Source: Siphonodentalium dalli
Lineage: Eukaryota; Mollusca; Scaphopoda; Gadilida; Siphonodentaliidae
Direction of reading: 5' to 3'
NCBI GenBank assembly: GCA_032622095.1
Contig: CP136061.1
Location: 191,526,369 to 191,590,368, forward strand
Length of the DNA stretch: 64,000 nt
The notes under the pieces: model-generated
What the model saw: the letters and a program-made list of their open reading frames with translations, nothing else
Database searches by the model: none
Told to the model about the DNA's origin: nothing
In this document: piece after piece, positions 14,901 through 29,900 of the stretch
How positions within the stretch are numbered: position 1 is the first letter of the stretch
How the letters are laid out: every line of letters begins with the position of its first letter
Made by a program: the position numbers and the translations under genes

Positions 14901-17900
14901 CCAGAGTCATCAATCACAGTTTGACATATGATGATAAAGTCCTGCCAGCCAGTGGTACCACTATCAGGCTTTATAGCATGTAGTATCTAATGTCCATAGT
15001 GATAATTAACTCATTTCAATAACACACATGGTCTGTGGGATATGTTCTCTTCAAATTCCCAGCAGTAATTACTTGAATTATAAAGGGTCATAACTCTGTT
15101 AAAATATATCGGATCAAACCCATATTCGAACTCGATCTGTATTTAGGGGTGATAAATTCATATACCAAATTTGGTGTTGATCAGATGAAAAATGTTTTGA
15201 GTCATAGCAGCTTGGGTGAATTCTAAGTAAACATAAGAGTGAAAAGGGTTAATTAAACAATACCAAAAAACATACAGATGAAGAACGTGCTAAGAAAAAC
15301 CTAGGTAAGAAATATGAGGCAGATCAGAAGAAATATGTTCAACTTATTGCATTGGATAGCATGTGTGTAAAGGGTTAATTATTTTCTAAACCGATCAACC
15401 AATCAATACCAAAAACTATACAGGTCAGGGGTATGTCATCATAAACCTACATATCAAATATGAACACAATCGGACAAAAAATACTTCGGTTATAGCATCA
15501 GATTTTTTTAATTTTATTTTTAGTATACTGTTATGTACTATTATAGACAAATGTACATAAAACAAATTATTGGAATTTATGGGTCACTCGCATTTATATA
15601 AGAGAATGCACTGGTACAAGATCTGTAATGCGCACCACCACAGCCTTGGGTTAAATGTGAAAAAGGTGACCTGGACATGGAATACTTGGGTTAAGAGAGT
15701 CCAATTTAAGTTTACAATGATAATATCCCAAATTCTACCAACAACACCCATCAAGATAAAGACACCTCACTGCTGACCCATTAATATCAATTATATAGCA
15801 GAGCAGTCAACAAATCACAGACATTGTTTATATTGATGCTGGCATCTCTATTAATACAATAACATTTATAATGACCTCAGACCATCTGTAGAGTTATATA
15901 TTCAGCTGTGCAATGCAGCATAAAGCAAACTTTTAAAAGCACTGTTTTATCAGGAAATCTTTCAGACTGTCCATCATACATGTTGTGAACTACACATGTG
16001 TTTTTTATCAGATATCAGGAGGAATTCTGTTATTTAACTGCTACTTGATATTAATGGGGGATCGGTGCTGTATGCAAAAACGGCTCGGTCATGTAATGGC
16101 ACCTTAACACTATTAATTTATGGGTTCATTACTAAATATTTAATGGGACACATTGGGAACCTTTTTATCAACTTGTATCATAATCATCAATATCTAAATG
16201 AAAACAAATGAAAGAGTCAATGACATTTTTTTTTTTATTATTATAAAAGTTAAAAATAAATCGAACAAAAAAAAAAAAAATTCTTCAAATTTTTTTCTTG
16301 AAAAAGGGTCATAACTCCTTTAAAATAAATCGGATCAAACCCATATTCGAACTCGATCTGTATTTTGGGCTGTGAAACTCACATACCAAATTTGGTTCTG
16401 ATTGGATAGAAAATGTTTGAGTTATCGCATTACACGTGAAGTGTCTACGGTACGACATACAGACGGACGAACGACGAGTGGTCAATCCGGACGTCGACAC
16501 TATGTGTACCATACTATGGTATGGGTACACATAAAAATAGGTGGTTGCGGTCACGTTTAACAGGTGAGCTCCCATTGAAGGTGATATATAGAATAGACCA
16601 GTTGGTGAACAGGAAATGCGGTCGCAAATTGGAGGTGGTCCCTCCCGCAAAAATTTCCCGGATGGCCATTTTTAAAACAGGACTGATGGAAACCCTTTGC
16701 CATGGCCAAGTTTGTTTCAGCAAATGGCTTCGGCATTGCTGATTGCCATAGCCAATTACATCTATTGTATTTGACTCCCACATTGTACTGAATTTACCAT
16801 GATATCAACTTGTTCAATATTTCAACATGATTGGGCGAATAACATAGGAGATACAGTGTATTATATGAGGGGAGAACTTACTTTTTTGAAGTATTTAGTT
16901 GAAATGTTTTTGAGCAGGAAAAATATTTCTAAAATCTTAATTTTAATTGAAGTTGAATCCTAAAAAAAAATGAAAGCTGATATCGTTATCTTGAATATGG
17001 ATATAGCTTTTGATAAAGGAATGTCAGATAAAAGAGACCAACTTGACACTTCAATTAAATCTGCAATTATATTTTCTCAAATTGAATAGGTTCTGAGAAA
17101 AGTGAACAATTAGTTTGTGGATTGAAGATTATATGTTGCTCAATTTAATATGTATCTACTTACATTTAGAGCACCTATAAGCCATAATGTAGGCTCAAGT
17201 CCAACAGAATATATCATTCGAACTATAGTCAATGCTATAAACATCTTTATACCCGATGGCCGTGGCATTGTTATTATGACAGCTATGGAGAGAAATATGG
17301 CAGTCCACATCAGTCCAGATAACCGGGCATCAAGATCTGTAATATAGGTCAAAATAGATACAGTAATGCCCTAAGTAATCAACCCCTTAACCACAGCAGA
17401 ATTATGGGTAACTTTTCAGGATTTAGTCAGAAATATGGCTTGTTGCCATTCATCGGAAAGCTCTCGGGAAGCTCTCGGGGAGAGCTTTCCGATGAATGGC
17501 AACAAGCCATATTTCCGACTAATCGATACCAAAAACAATACAGGTGAGGGGTGTGTCATTAAAACATGCACATAAAATATGAACACAATCCGATAAAATA
17601 TACTTGAGTTATCGCATCAGATAGCAAATGTCTACAGACAGATGGATGAACTGACAGCCGGACAGACGAACGACAGATGGTTGATCCGGATGGCGGCATT
17701 ATGTGTACCATACATGGTAAGGGTACACATAAAAATAATATCACAACCGTAACACTTGAAACTGCCATTACCAAGTGTGATCAAGGCACAAACAATGCAT
17801 TGTCAATTTATAACTCTCTACTAAACACATTATGAAAAGCATTTATTTGAAATCAACAATGTACATGAATAGATAAAAAAAAAGTGTGCAACGTTGCACG

Positions 17901-20900
17901 AATATCTTTTCACAGGGAACTGGCACTATTGCTCTTGATTTTCAATGATTTAACTAATTTGAAGATGGAGCTTCAATTCTTGAAAATTTAGTGCTTGAAA
18001 AAATTTAAATGACTACAAGTGTCTACTTGCATCAATAATCTATGAAACGCAACAAAATCAACATCCATTATTTATATTTAAACAGAACCTAGTCAACTGG
18101 CAGATTATAAGAGCATTAAGCACCCATTTCTAACGTTATTCTCATGGCAAGTTGCGTCTACACAAAAATGGATGCAAGTTGGGGTCTGCCCATGATGTCA
18201 TGTTATGTAATTTTAACCAACCAACGTCCTAAGTTGGTGTTTGAGTGTAAGGGGCTTGTTACATGAGCCGGGACAACTCGGTTAGCCGGGACAACCCGTT
18301 CTGCCGGGACAACTTGATCACGCTGTTATATGAGCCGGGACAACCCGGTAAGCCGGGACAACTCGGTTGACGTTCACGTAACTAGCTACCCATCTAGCTG
18401 TCAATCACGCATCACGACGTCGGTCCATAATATCGGCACGCCCATAACTGAGTGGCTTGGGTTGTCACTAAACGTCACTCACACGACGCGAGCATTTTAT
18501 TGGCTAATGTCATGTCAAGTTACAACGAATGGTGTTACGTTCCAGATTTTCATCCCTGAGCTGTCCCGGCTAACCGAGTTGTCCCGGTTAGGCGGGGCGG
18601 GACAACTCGGTTTGCCGAGTTGACCCGGCTCATGTAACAGCACACCATTATTTTAGTGAGAAAGCACAGAAGAGCGAGGCACCCGGCAGACCGGTTTGTC
18701 CCGGTTAACCGAGTTGTCCCGGCTCATGTAACAAGCCCCTAAATATACTTGTTTGAGAGTCTTACCTTTATGTGCATCACTAAATGGATAATAGAAAGCA
18801 ACAAGCAAATTGATAAGAACAGCTAAATAGAAGGATGTGTTTCCCCACCATAACATGTGACTGCTGAACCAGCAGAGAACAGGACTCGCTGAAAAAAAAG
18901 TTAAAATTTAATTAGAATAAGAGATTTTAAAGAACTATGAGTGAAACAGTTACTGCCAGTATTAATGAGTTTTTGTCCAATATGAAGACTTGTTTATTTA
19001 TATAGTGCTTATCTTGTAGATACAAACTTTATATTTAGTAGATTCAACTAAATATATATTAAAAGATTCCCTGTCTGATTTAAACCATAAAACTGATATT
19101 TGTACGTTTTCTTTATCGAAAACTAGGAAAGTTAAAATAAGATGGATTATCTCTTCCTGAACACATTTTATATAGTTCTGGTGTATACAATAATAAATGA
19201 GTTGAAGATACCTGTCCGGAAACTCTTCTATTAATCAATATTTATTTTATATCAATATTTTCTTACATAATGTGATATATAATCAAGTGGGATATTTTTC
19301 GTTACTATTCTGAGATACAGTTATCCCGTTTGGTACGCGAGTCATAAAATGTCCTGAATGTGATTGTATGTTTATTATACCTGTTATACCCAGAAAAGAA
19401 ATCAATTAATTGATAGAAGCAATTCCAGAAATAGGTCTTCGATTCATATTTATTATTTTATACCCAGGAAACTATATAAAACTTGGTACAGAAAGATATA
19501 GACCATCTTTAAAATAAAACCTACAGGCCTTTATATACATGTTATGTTTTTATGGCTATATATGGTATTGACTTTAAAAGAGTCAGTTTTGTCAGGTTTT
19601 GATATTTGGTCCGGTGCCCAACTTTTAAAAGATCACACATAGGCTGAAGTGTTTTTATCGATTCCTTGCCTATTCGTCGCATCAGTGCTATAAGGTCGTA
19701 ACTCACATTTTCAACTTTCGAGAAAATGAAGGTTGAAGTTTTCAGACAACATTTCTCATAATGTTGACAAAGCATGACGTAGTGTTGTACTTATGCCAAT
19801 GAAAACTGACATTAGCTGTCCATTGAACCACATATTTTTTCTGTTTACTCCCTCGTTTTCTTTTAAAAAGAAATAACTTGTTTGGAGATACGACTTTTGC
19901 GTACGCCAACGAACTAAAAAGTCTATGAACTAAAAAGTGCCTATTCTACATTATGAATATTCACTCATGTGCATCATCATACAGAAATTTGTGGAACAAT
20001 CACAAAATTTAAATCACCAAATGATCACGTGACTAACATGGAGATACGACCATATAGCACACATTTGAGAATTTACAAACACAAAACAGAAGTCACGTGG
20101 ACAACCTGAAGAATCCGATTGGCTGCTGTTGGACATAGGGCATTATAGCACAAATAATTGTGAAAATCGCTGGAGATACGACATTTGTGTCACTGGTTTG
20201 TGAGAATATTTGCCATCCAATGCAAAAACAGTTTGGCCCATCGGATTTGATTTTTTCTCACCGATTCGAATGATATCAAATACTAATTTCCCGCCAAAAT
20301 GGAGTTACGACCTTATAGTTCTGATGCGACGTATTAACGGCAAATATTCAAGAGCATTCTTAAACAATATGATTTTATGATTGTTCTCATTGTATAATAT
20401 TTTTTGAATGTCTGCGATGTTCTATGTTACATATGAGATTGGTTACAAATAATTATTATGTATTTGTGCCCAGAATGCTAAAATCGGGTTAGGTAATTTT
20501 TATTGCTTTCGTGTTAGATCAAATGGAACAACAATAAGATAAGAAATCCCAATAAAGATATATTGCTTGCAGATCTAAATGATAAAAATTCTAAAGGATA
20601 ACACAATTATAGTCTCATATCAAAGGTACCTCGTAATTTCTTCTGCCAATTCATTTCGTTGAAGAGCTGCTCGTGTTTGTCGAAAAACTCAGAAACTTTG
20701 CTGCCTTGTTCATCCTTCTCCGTTGAATTGAATACCTTACTCCTAGTTTCTTTGGTGAGGTATTCACAGATCTCCGGAATTGGGAATATTATCCTTTCCA
20801 TTACTCTATCATTTCTCACAATCTAAAGTGAAGGAAACCAATCTCACTGTGACATCGATTAACAATTCATGACCCCCTCCCCAATACTGTTGAATTGGTC

Positions 20901-23900
20901 GATATCTGATGGATTTATTAGCATCAATTCAATCAATTAATGTACAACAAATTTATATCATCTTTGTCTCAAACTGTTTGAATTAAACAACAATTATAAA
21001 TTCAAATCACACAAATTAAGACAATATTTGAGTACTTTGGTACCAATTTTAGTAAACCTGGGTAGTAACATACCATTTTTGTACAATGACAATAATGAAT
21101 ACATTGCTCGTATTTTATTCGTGCAGTACTATTTTCTGTGAACCTTCAGTCTGTAATATGTATATTTCTGAGAAGCATTTTAACATAATTAAATGTGAAT
21201 AATGATGCTGAGATTGGTTGCCTGCTGTAATTATAATAGTCTATTATCTATCTATATAATCATTAACATAGCCCCCTATTATCTATCTATATAATCATTA
21301 ACATAGCCCCCTATTATCTATCTATATAATCATTAACATAGCCCCCTATTATCTATCTATATAATCATTAACATAGCCCCCTATTATCTATCTATATAAT
21401 CATTAACATAGCCCCCTATTTTCTCTGTTATTTTATATACACTCATGAGTCATACTATTTTTCGCTGCAAGTGAAATAGGAATAACCTTGCAAATTATTA
21501 AAGCAACGTTGATGCATAAATGAATAATTTGTGTTTAAAGACCATAATACGATTTTGCTTCACCTTTTTGGAACTAATCAGACAAAAGAAGGCTGAAGTT
21601 GAGAAGCTACAGTAATGTCCTAAATAATCGATCACTAAACCCCAGCAGAATTATGGGAGATTTTTCAAGAGTTAGTCGGAAATATGGCTTGTTGCCATTC
21701 ATCGGAAAGCTCTCACTTTCCCATAATTCTGCTGTGGTTAAAGTGTCATACACTTGGGCATTACTGTAATCAAACTTCAGTTTTTATGACTTATCCTGAT
21801 CTTATTTTTTGTTGGAGTTTATCATCATTTTAGTTGCTATGACATATCACTTTGTCAGTTTTATTAGCAGAGCAAAAAAAACTTTGCGTAGGGTTAATTT
21901 TACTGAGAAATCAATCCACTATAGGTGGAAACCAGAGATATGATTTAAGTTACCGTCCCCTCATGTCAATTAGGTGACTTCAATTAGGTGACTTCTGCAC
22001 ATGTTACATGTTAAATGCAAACCTGTCTATTATTATAATATACAGATTGCCTGTAATATATATACCTCTATCTGAGCAGTATGACTGGTATAATATTCCA
22101 ATGCCTGGTCCCCATACAGGTCTGTCCCACTAGGCTTCAGCAAGTTAGCCAACTCTTTATTGTGCTGTGAAAGCTGAAAAAAATAAAATGAAAGGTACAT
22201 TACATGTTTTGTTAATTATTTTATCAATCCCTTTATATTATACAAGCTGATGTGCCCTACTTCATCCGGGCTATTTAGGGATTTCTTTGTGATCCCCACT
22301 GTCTGGGCAGAATATACAGCGTCTAAGGAGAAATAAAAAAACTCTTGTTTGATTGGTCCAGAAACATGCCTATATGAGCGTATATGAGCGAGGTCTAGGT
22401 CAAGGACACGGTCGCACATGATATTGGACCCACCCATATTGTTTTGGGGATCAAAGTATGCCTACATACCAAATCGAGTCGAATCGTTTGAGCAGTTTTC
22501 GAGTCTATAACACACATACATACATACATAGATACAAACACACACAGACAGAAGTTTGAAAATATATAATAGATAAGAGAGATGATCTTTAACTATAGTC
22601 TTGAAATAGTTTAACCAGCTTAAATTTATTTTCATCATTTTTGAAATAGAATGGCAATTGGCACAATTGGCCACGAACAGCAAAAAACCTAACAATTTAG
22701 AAAGCAATCCTACCAAATGTCATTGATAATTGACTATCAATGCCTGAGTAATCAAGTTTGATGGATGGATGGAAAATCCATCTTCAGGATGGATAGATAG
22801 CCGAATTATACACCACATGTGAATGTGGTGTCAGTGGGGGAGCATAAAAAGATGGACATAAAAACACAATGATTCCAACAGATCATATTTTTGGTGGAAG
22901 TTAAAGAGATAAAAATAGAAGAAACTAGAGGTGGGACTGTCCCAATGGGATTAAGGATACACCCGCATTGCAATTGGGCTCAATTAAGTATAGCCATATT
23001 AACATACAGTAATGCCCTAAGTAATCGACTTCTTAACCACGCCAAGAGCTTTCCGATGAATGGCAACAAGCCATATTTCCGACTAAATCCTGAAAAGTTA
23101 CCCATAATTCTGCTGTGGTTAAGGAGTCGATTACTTAGGGCATTACTGTATTTTAAAAAAAAAAACACAAGCTCAGACAAAATTATATAAGTCTAAAAAG
23201 GGGGATAACTCCACTAAATAACGAGAGGCCGATCACGATCGGCAGATGTTTAACCCATACCTCGGCGATAGCGAATATCTATCCTTATCTGGGTCATTCC
23301 ACGCATGACTGATGCAACAATTTTACATATATTATTATACAAATCCACAATGCAACAAATTTTCTTGAAATTACTAAATAAATGCCAAGACTGACGCAAC
23401 AGAAATATGACATGTGTTTGTCAGGCTATTTATTAGCTGTTGTGCATTTTCTTTCTCAATATGACAGTATTGAAATCTAATCATTGTTTCACTTTCCGCT
23501 TGCAGCCTTTGGGCAGAGAATAAATAATGTTTGTTGTTTCATTATCAAAATATAATGCAGGGATATCACTGTGAATGACACTAGTAGTGTGACTGATGCA
23601 ACAGGGATATCACTGTGAACAACACTAGTAGTGTGACTGACGCAACAGGGATATCACTGTGAACGACACTAGTAGTGTGACTGACGCAACATATTTGTCA
23701 TGTTTGTTTTGACAAATTCACTGAGATTCATAAATATTTATACTTAAAATGACTTTACCTTGATATTTTATGTGGTCGACTCGCATATATAAGAGAATGC
23801 ATTGGCCTAACAAATTTTTTAGGCCAATTTTTTTTTACAATGTTTTACAATTTTAATATATTTTATTATATTCTTTTTAACAGACTTATTGTGTAGGTTT

Positions 23901-26900
23901 AGGGCCGATTAGATCGGCCCCTGGCACCCAAAGGGTTAAAGCCATTTTCACCAAACTTGGTGTTATTTTCATGAAAATCCATAATATAATAAATTTTATT
24001 TTAAATGTTTGTGACCCCTGTGGTATAGGGATAGACAGAATTGTGAAATATATATATATATTAACAGGTGGTTTCATTTTCAATCAAGTTAGTAACACAT
24101 TTTGGCAAAGTACTTCATATAGATTTTTTAATTCTAGGGATTTGAAAGGATAATTATGTTATCCTTGTTAAATTCACTGGATAACATTAATACTCACATT
24201 TTCTTAAATATCAGTTTTCTCTTCCAAGGAATATTTGACCTCAGTGGTCAACAAAAACATGAAACAGTAACACTCCAATATATGTCTTATTTAAAACTAG
24301 GGTTTTGAAAGCATAATTATGTTATCCTTATTAAATTCACTGCATAACTTTCATACCACATTTGCTTAAATATCAGTTTTCTCTTCCAAAGAATACTTGA
24401 CCTCAGTGGTCAACAAAAACACAAGAAACAGTAACACTCCAAGAATAGGTCTTATTTAACAATATTGTGTAGAGTTTATCCAGTAATAGGAAGTAGTATC
24501 ATCAATAATTAAAATTAATATATGACTGCTATTCCACTGTAACATATAGATCAAGGCAAACACTGGGAATAATGAAAACATCACCATCTCCCAAGGCAAA
24601 TAGTGTAGAATGAAAGATTTCACCAATGCTGGTAGTGAACATATACCAATAACTCTCATTTCACCAATTAGAATCAGCCACAGAGTAGCTAATTAATACA
24701 TGTCAAAATCTGATAACATGTGGACAGATTGTCAGGCTAACTGAGACTTATGATTGCCAAATCTATTGGAAGCTCAGGAATTGATTAGTTTGGTTAGATA
24801 TGTTGTTGATAAGAACAAAGTGTAAATACTGTAGGTTCAAAAATATAAAACATCAAATGATTAATTACTGCCAGCTAAGTGAGAAATTTGTTCTGGATGT
24901 CAACAGAGGTTTGAAATCTTGCTACTAAAGTTCTGAAAAATATAAGGCTGCTGGGGAGGGATTCTCCCAGTAGATGGGATATATTCATTCAGGTATATGG
25001 ATCAAACAACTAATTTTTCTCCTTAACAGTTAGTCCTAATTTTGCCCCTGAGGTTCCATAGGACCAAATTTAAATACCAGTATGTGGTTTTGGGTTAGAA
25101 GTCAGAACAAAATATGGTTGGCAGGTAGGCTTAAAATTTATGTTTTGACATATTCTAATGGCTTTTCATGTTGTATTTTATTTAAATGTTTATAGAGTGA
25201 TAAAGCTAATTAGCAACATTATTATTATCCTGCACCCAAAATGCAATAGAGGGAATTTCAAAATAAGACATTTCCATGTGTCTATGGAATGGGTTAATTT
25301 TAATCCCAAAATCCATGCAAGATAAAAGTGGATCACCATCAACCTGTACATACAATCAGAGAAGGTTAATCATTTTCAATGACACCATATGGTGGAACTA
25401 CCCAATGGGTGATTTAATTTTATTCTAAGATAAGACACAGTCTGTAAACACCCAGCTGCTATCTGACAATGTCATACACTGTACTGATCCATAGCTAATA
25501 ACTGACTGCTCTGTGGGAGTGACTTTGTCTTAATATTCCCTGTGTATTACATGCAACAACATTATCAGTTACTTGAATTATAAAGGGCCATAACTCTGTT
25601 AAAATATATCGGATCAAACCCAAATTTGAACTTGATCTGTATTTTGGGGTGAGGACCACATGTACCAAATTTGGTGTTGATCAGATGAAAAATTTTTGAG
25701 TCATAGCAGCTTGCGTGAGTTCTAAGTAAACATAAGAGTGAAAAGGGTTAATTAAATAATACCAAAAACCATACAGATGAAGACCATGCTAAGAAAAACC
25801 TAGGTAATAAATATGAGGCAGATCAGAAGAAATATGTTCAACTTATCACACTGGAGAGCATGTGTGTGAAGGGTTAATTATTTTCTAAACTGATCAACCA
25901 ATCGATACCAAAAACTATACAGGTGAGGGGTTTGTCATCATAAACCTACATATCAAATATGAAAACAATCAGACAAAAAATAATTTGGTTATAGCATCGG
26001 ATGACTCATGCCTATGTGCGGATGCAAAGTGTTAATAATTTCTAAACCGATCAACTGATCGATACCAAAAACTATACAGGTGAGGAGTGTGTTATCATAA
26101 ACATGCACATAAAATTTTAACACGATCCGATAAAAAATATTCAAGTAATTGAATCGGATAGCAAGTGTCTACGGACAGATGGACAGACGGACAGACGGAC
26201 AGACGGACAGACGGACGGACGGACAGACGGACGGACGGACGGACGAACGACGGATGGTTGATCCGGACGTCAGCATAAAAATTGACTGAAAAATATAGGA
26301 ATAAAAGCTTGGACAAAGGAGCATCATTGGATGGACGGACGGGTAGACAGACAAGCTGATTCCAATATACAACCCCCACAGGGGTATAATAAGATCTTAA
26401 GTAAGAGTCCGAACTATATACGGCTGATAATCTTCACGTATACTAACCTGAGTTGCTAAGATGAATATGTTGTGACCAACATCCTTTGGTGAAGCTTCTC
26501 TGTTATCCTCTTCCTCGTCGTCAATAACAGCATCTTCATAATGGAATGATCGTTTGGCCACATCAACCTTAATAACCAAGGAGAGATAACAATGAATTAT
26601 AAAATTGTGTATATATCCAGAACTGCACCCCTTCCTTTACTAAATGGATTATTCCAACCAGTTATATAAGTACACACTGGAATGGTCTACTATTCATTTG
26701 AGGTATGTTCAGGTAATAAAATCAGACGTCAGATAGATAAAAAGATAATACAATTGTGGATGGATTTCTATTAACTGGTGGGAAATGCTCAGATAATAAG
26801 CTCAACAAATGACCTATGGTCGATTGTTGAACTTATTAATTGAACATATCATTAGGGAACTACTCATCAATGAGTATTTAATATGGAAAGGGTCAAAGGA

Positions 26901-29900
26901 GTGGGCCCATTTATATGTCTGAAATTGGTCAAAATTATTATAATATGATCTGGAGAGTTGGTCAAGTGCAAGCCTGAGTTTAGTGTGCCTGTCATTGCAG
27001 AATGAGGTCCCCAGAGGGTGAATTTTGTGACGCTATCCTGCATAGTGGGCTAGCATCACTAAATTCACCCTCTGGGGACCTCATTCTGCTTAAGCCTCAT
27101 CTTCTCTGGAAAGTTTCTTTATTATTAAATTTCTATAGAAACTTCTTCACATAGATTCTATTTCTTTTTCAGTTTAGTTTCTCTATATTGCCAAATTGGA
27201 AGACTACACATTGCATAATCGAGGTTCCCAATGGGTGTACGGTACAGCACAATATTCACCATTTGGGAACTTCAATCTGAGTTATGTCTCCCATAGCAGA
27301 TGAGGTCATGCAGAATGAGGTTCCCAGAAGGTGAATTTAGTGATGCTAGCCCGCTATGCGGGATAGCGTCACTAAATTCACCCTCTGGGGACCTCATTCT
27401 GCAAATGACAGGCACACTAAACTCAGAGTTGGTCAAGTGCAATATGTTTCCAGCAATGTGTAATACATATGTACATATTTTGAGTATAAGAGAATGGAAG
27501 ATGAACAAATATTGCATAGATTGATTCTTCAAAATGAACTGAAATTAAGTGGTCAATTTTATTGTTCATGAAGGTTTTACATCTTTTACAGTGAATATAA
27601 CAGTAAAATATATGAAAATGTCCAGGGCATTTAACCATTCCATGACTGGAGCTTCCTGAAATTTGCGAAAACCATGTGCCAATGCATTCTCTTTATATAT
27701 ATGCGAGTCTCCCACAGGGAGCCTCGCATATATAAGAGAATTCATTGGCCTAACAATATTTAACCTTGACCTTGTAACCCAGTCATTCTGTTATATATGT
27801 GCGGCTCCCTATTAGATACTCGCATTTATAAGAAAATGCACTGGCACAGGTTTGTTAATGCTGCACCAGTGCAGCTTCCGTCATGAAATGGTTAATAACA
27901 CAAGACTCATTTTGAAAATTATTTATATATCATAGGACTGAAAAGTGACCAATTCATGTGAATAAACAAGAAAATGTTTGTAAAAGTTCTATAATGATTA
28001 TCTCAAGATAATATATAAATCATATTTTATTGAGTTGACATTAGTATGAGAAATGTCGGGAAAACAGGTGGAAACTTGTCATAATATTTGTTATTACGAA
28101 AATTCAAGGAAAAAACTTGTTAACCCTTTCAGTGCCAAGTCCGATTTTTGTATCAACCCATATTTCCTTGATCATTTTTCAAATTTATTGATTATAATAA
28201 TGTGATACATTGATGGAAAGAGCTCTTAGAGCTCTTTTCATCAATGTATCACATTATTATAAGCAATAAATTTGAAAATGATCAAGGAAATATGGGTTGA
28301 TACAAAAATCGGACTTGGCACTGAAAGGGTTAAGGCCAGAAGGTCTGACAATCACTTCAGGGAATAACACTGGTGAAATATAAATCACAGTAACACAGAA
28401 CGATTATCTCAGGGGCAGAGAATACTTGAGATCATTCGAGATTGTAGATGGTTAAGTTAAACATATAAAATATTACACATTTATGGGTAACATTTGGGTA
28501 TAGTTTTGATCCACTTGTCTCAATGATTAGTTCTCTTAGTTGGTAAAATGATATAACATTAAATATAAAAGTAATTATTGTTGGAAGGGGGGGGGGGGGG
28601 GGATGGGGACTCGATCCTAGCTCTCTGCCTCTTCTGTAACAATGCTTGGCATAACACACCAAATAGTAACTAGCAAGAGAGCAGACAAACAATTTGGTTG
28701 TCATGTCATCATGAGGTCATATCCGCCAGTATATGGCTCTTACTAGATTATGTGCAACTTGTGGAGTGACACAGAGCACTGTACAGCAGACAATGGATAG
28801 GATCTAGTTAAATATTATTGATATAGTAAAATATTTTTTTATAGTTATGCTCACACAAATTAATTACAGACTTTAGCAAATTAGAAATAATAGACAGCAT
28901 CAGATATATGTTATATGTGGATGTGACTTCTGACGTATAGGTCATTAAACTATAACAATGAGATAATCACTCGAGAGTAAAACAGTCAACAGGTTGTAAT
29001 TACAAACTTGAAAATATTACATAAAAAACTGTATCTGTATTTTTTGTACTACACAACATGGAATATTATAGTCTTTAAGTCTAAATGTCAGAAGTTACTA
29101 TTAATAATGGATATTAACCTGTCTATTATCTCCTTGCTAAATTATAAGAACAAACCTGGGGGTCATTATAATTATTGGTATGGTACCAGTCAAATTTTGA
29201 TTGTGTACACACTGTAGCTCGGTGAATTACGAAAGAATTAAGGAATATTCCTCAGGCATCCATAAATATATAAAAACGTTCTGGCTTTTGAGCATGCTCT
29301 AACAGCGTAAAATCGCTATCAACTAATATTATTTTCGTTATATATATAGAAGATATAATTTTTCAAATGCAAAAAATCAAAACACCCATGTATAACTCCA
29401 TTCCTGAAACCATTCATAATTTTGAAAGTCCCTAGGTCATAATTTTTCCAAATCGCTACCACAAGTTCATGAATATTAAGTTTGGAAATGATATAAGAGA
29501 TAAACGTTGATTTTCTGCAACTATTTAACTTAACCACATTTTCACTTAAATTTCAAAATTAGGCAGGTTGATTCACACTTACATGTGACTTCTGACATGT
29601 GGGCCTATAGTCTTATAACAATTCTCATGTTATGGCTCGGAAAATCGACCAATGGCAAAACAGTTATCTTTCTGGTATGTTCTCTTTTTTAACCCATTGA
29701 ACCCTGATGCCCCACATCGATCGACACCCTGACCCGGGGCACCCTCTGGTATTTTCCCTTAAATTAGATAGTGTCTTGTCTCATTATGTTAGTTATGTTT
29801 AAATTGTGACACAGGTCTGAAAATTTACAGGTTTGTCCCCCATGGATCACTTATAATTATACGATCGGAAGACTTTGTCATGTGGAAACTATCTGGAGTT

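Noticed and set aside
21241-21415. CRISPR-like regular repeats
   Set aside because: Units are directly adjacent without spacers and the context is a eukaryotic intron.
26095-26379. Frames reading [10 protein letters not shown] repeats
   Set aside because: Translation of the GACGGACGG minisatellite in family D elements; the same frames recur at 16309, 17559 and 36841.
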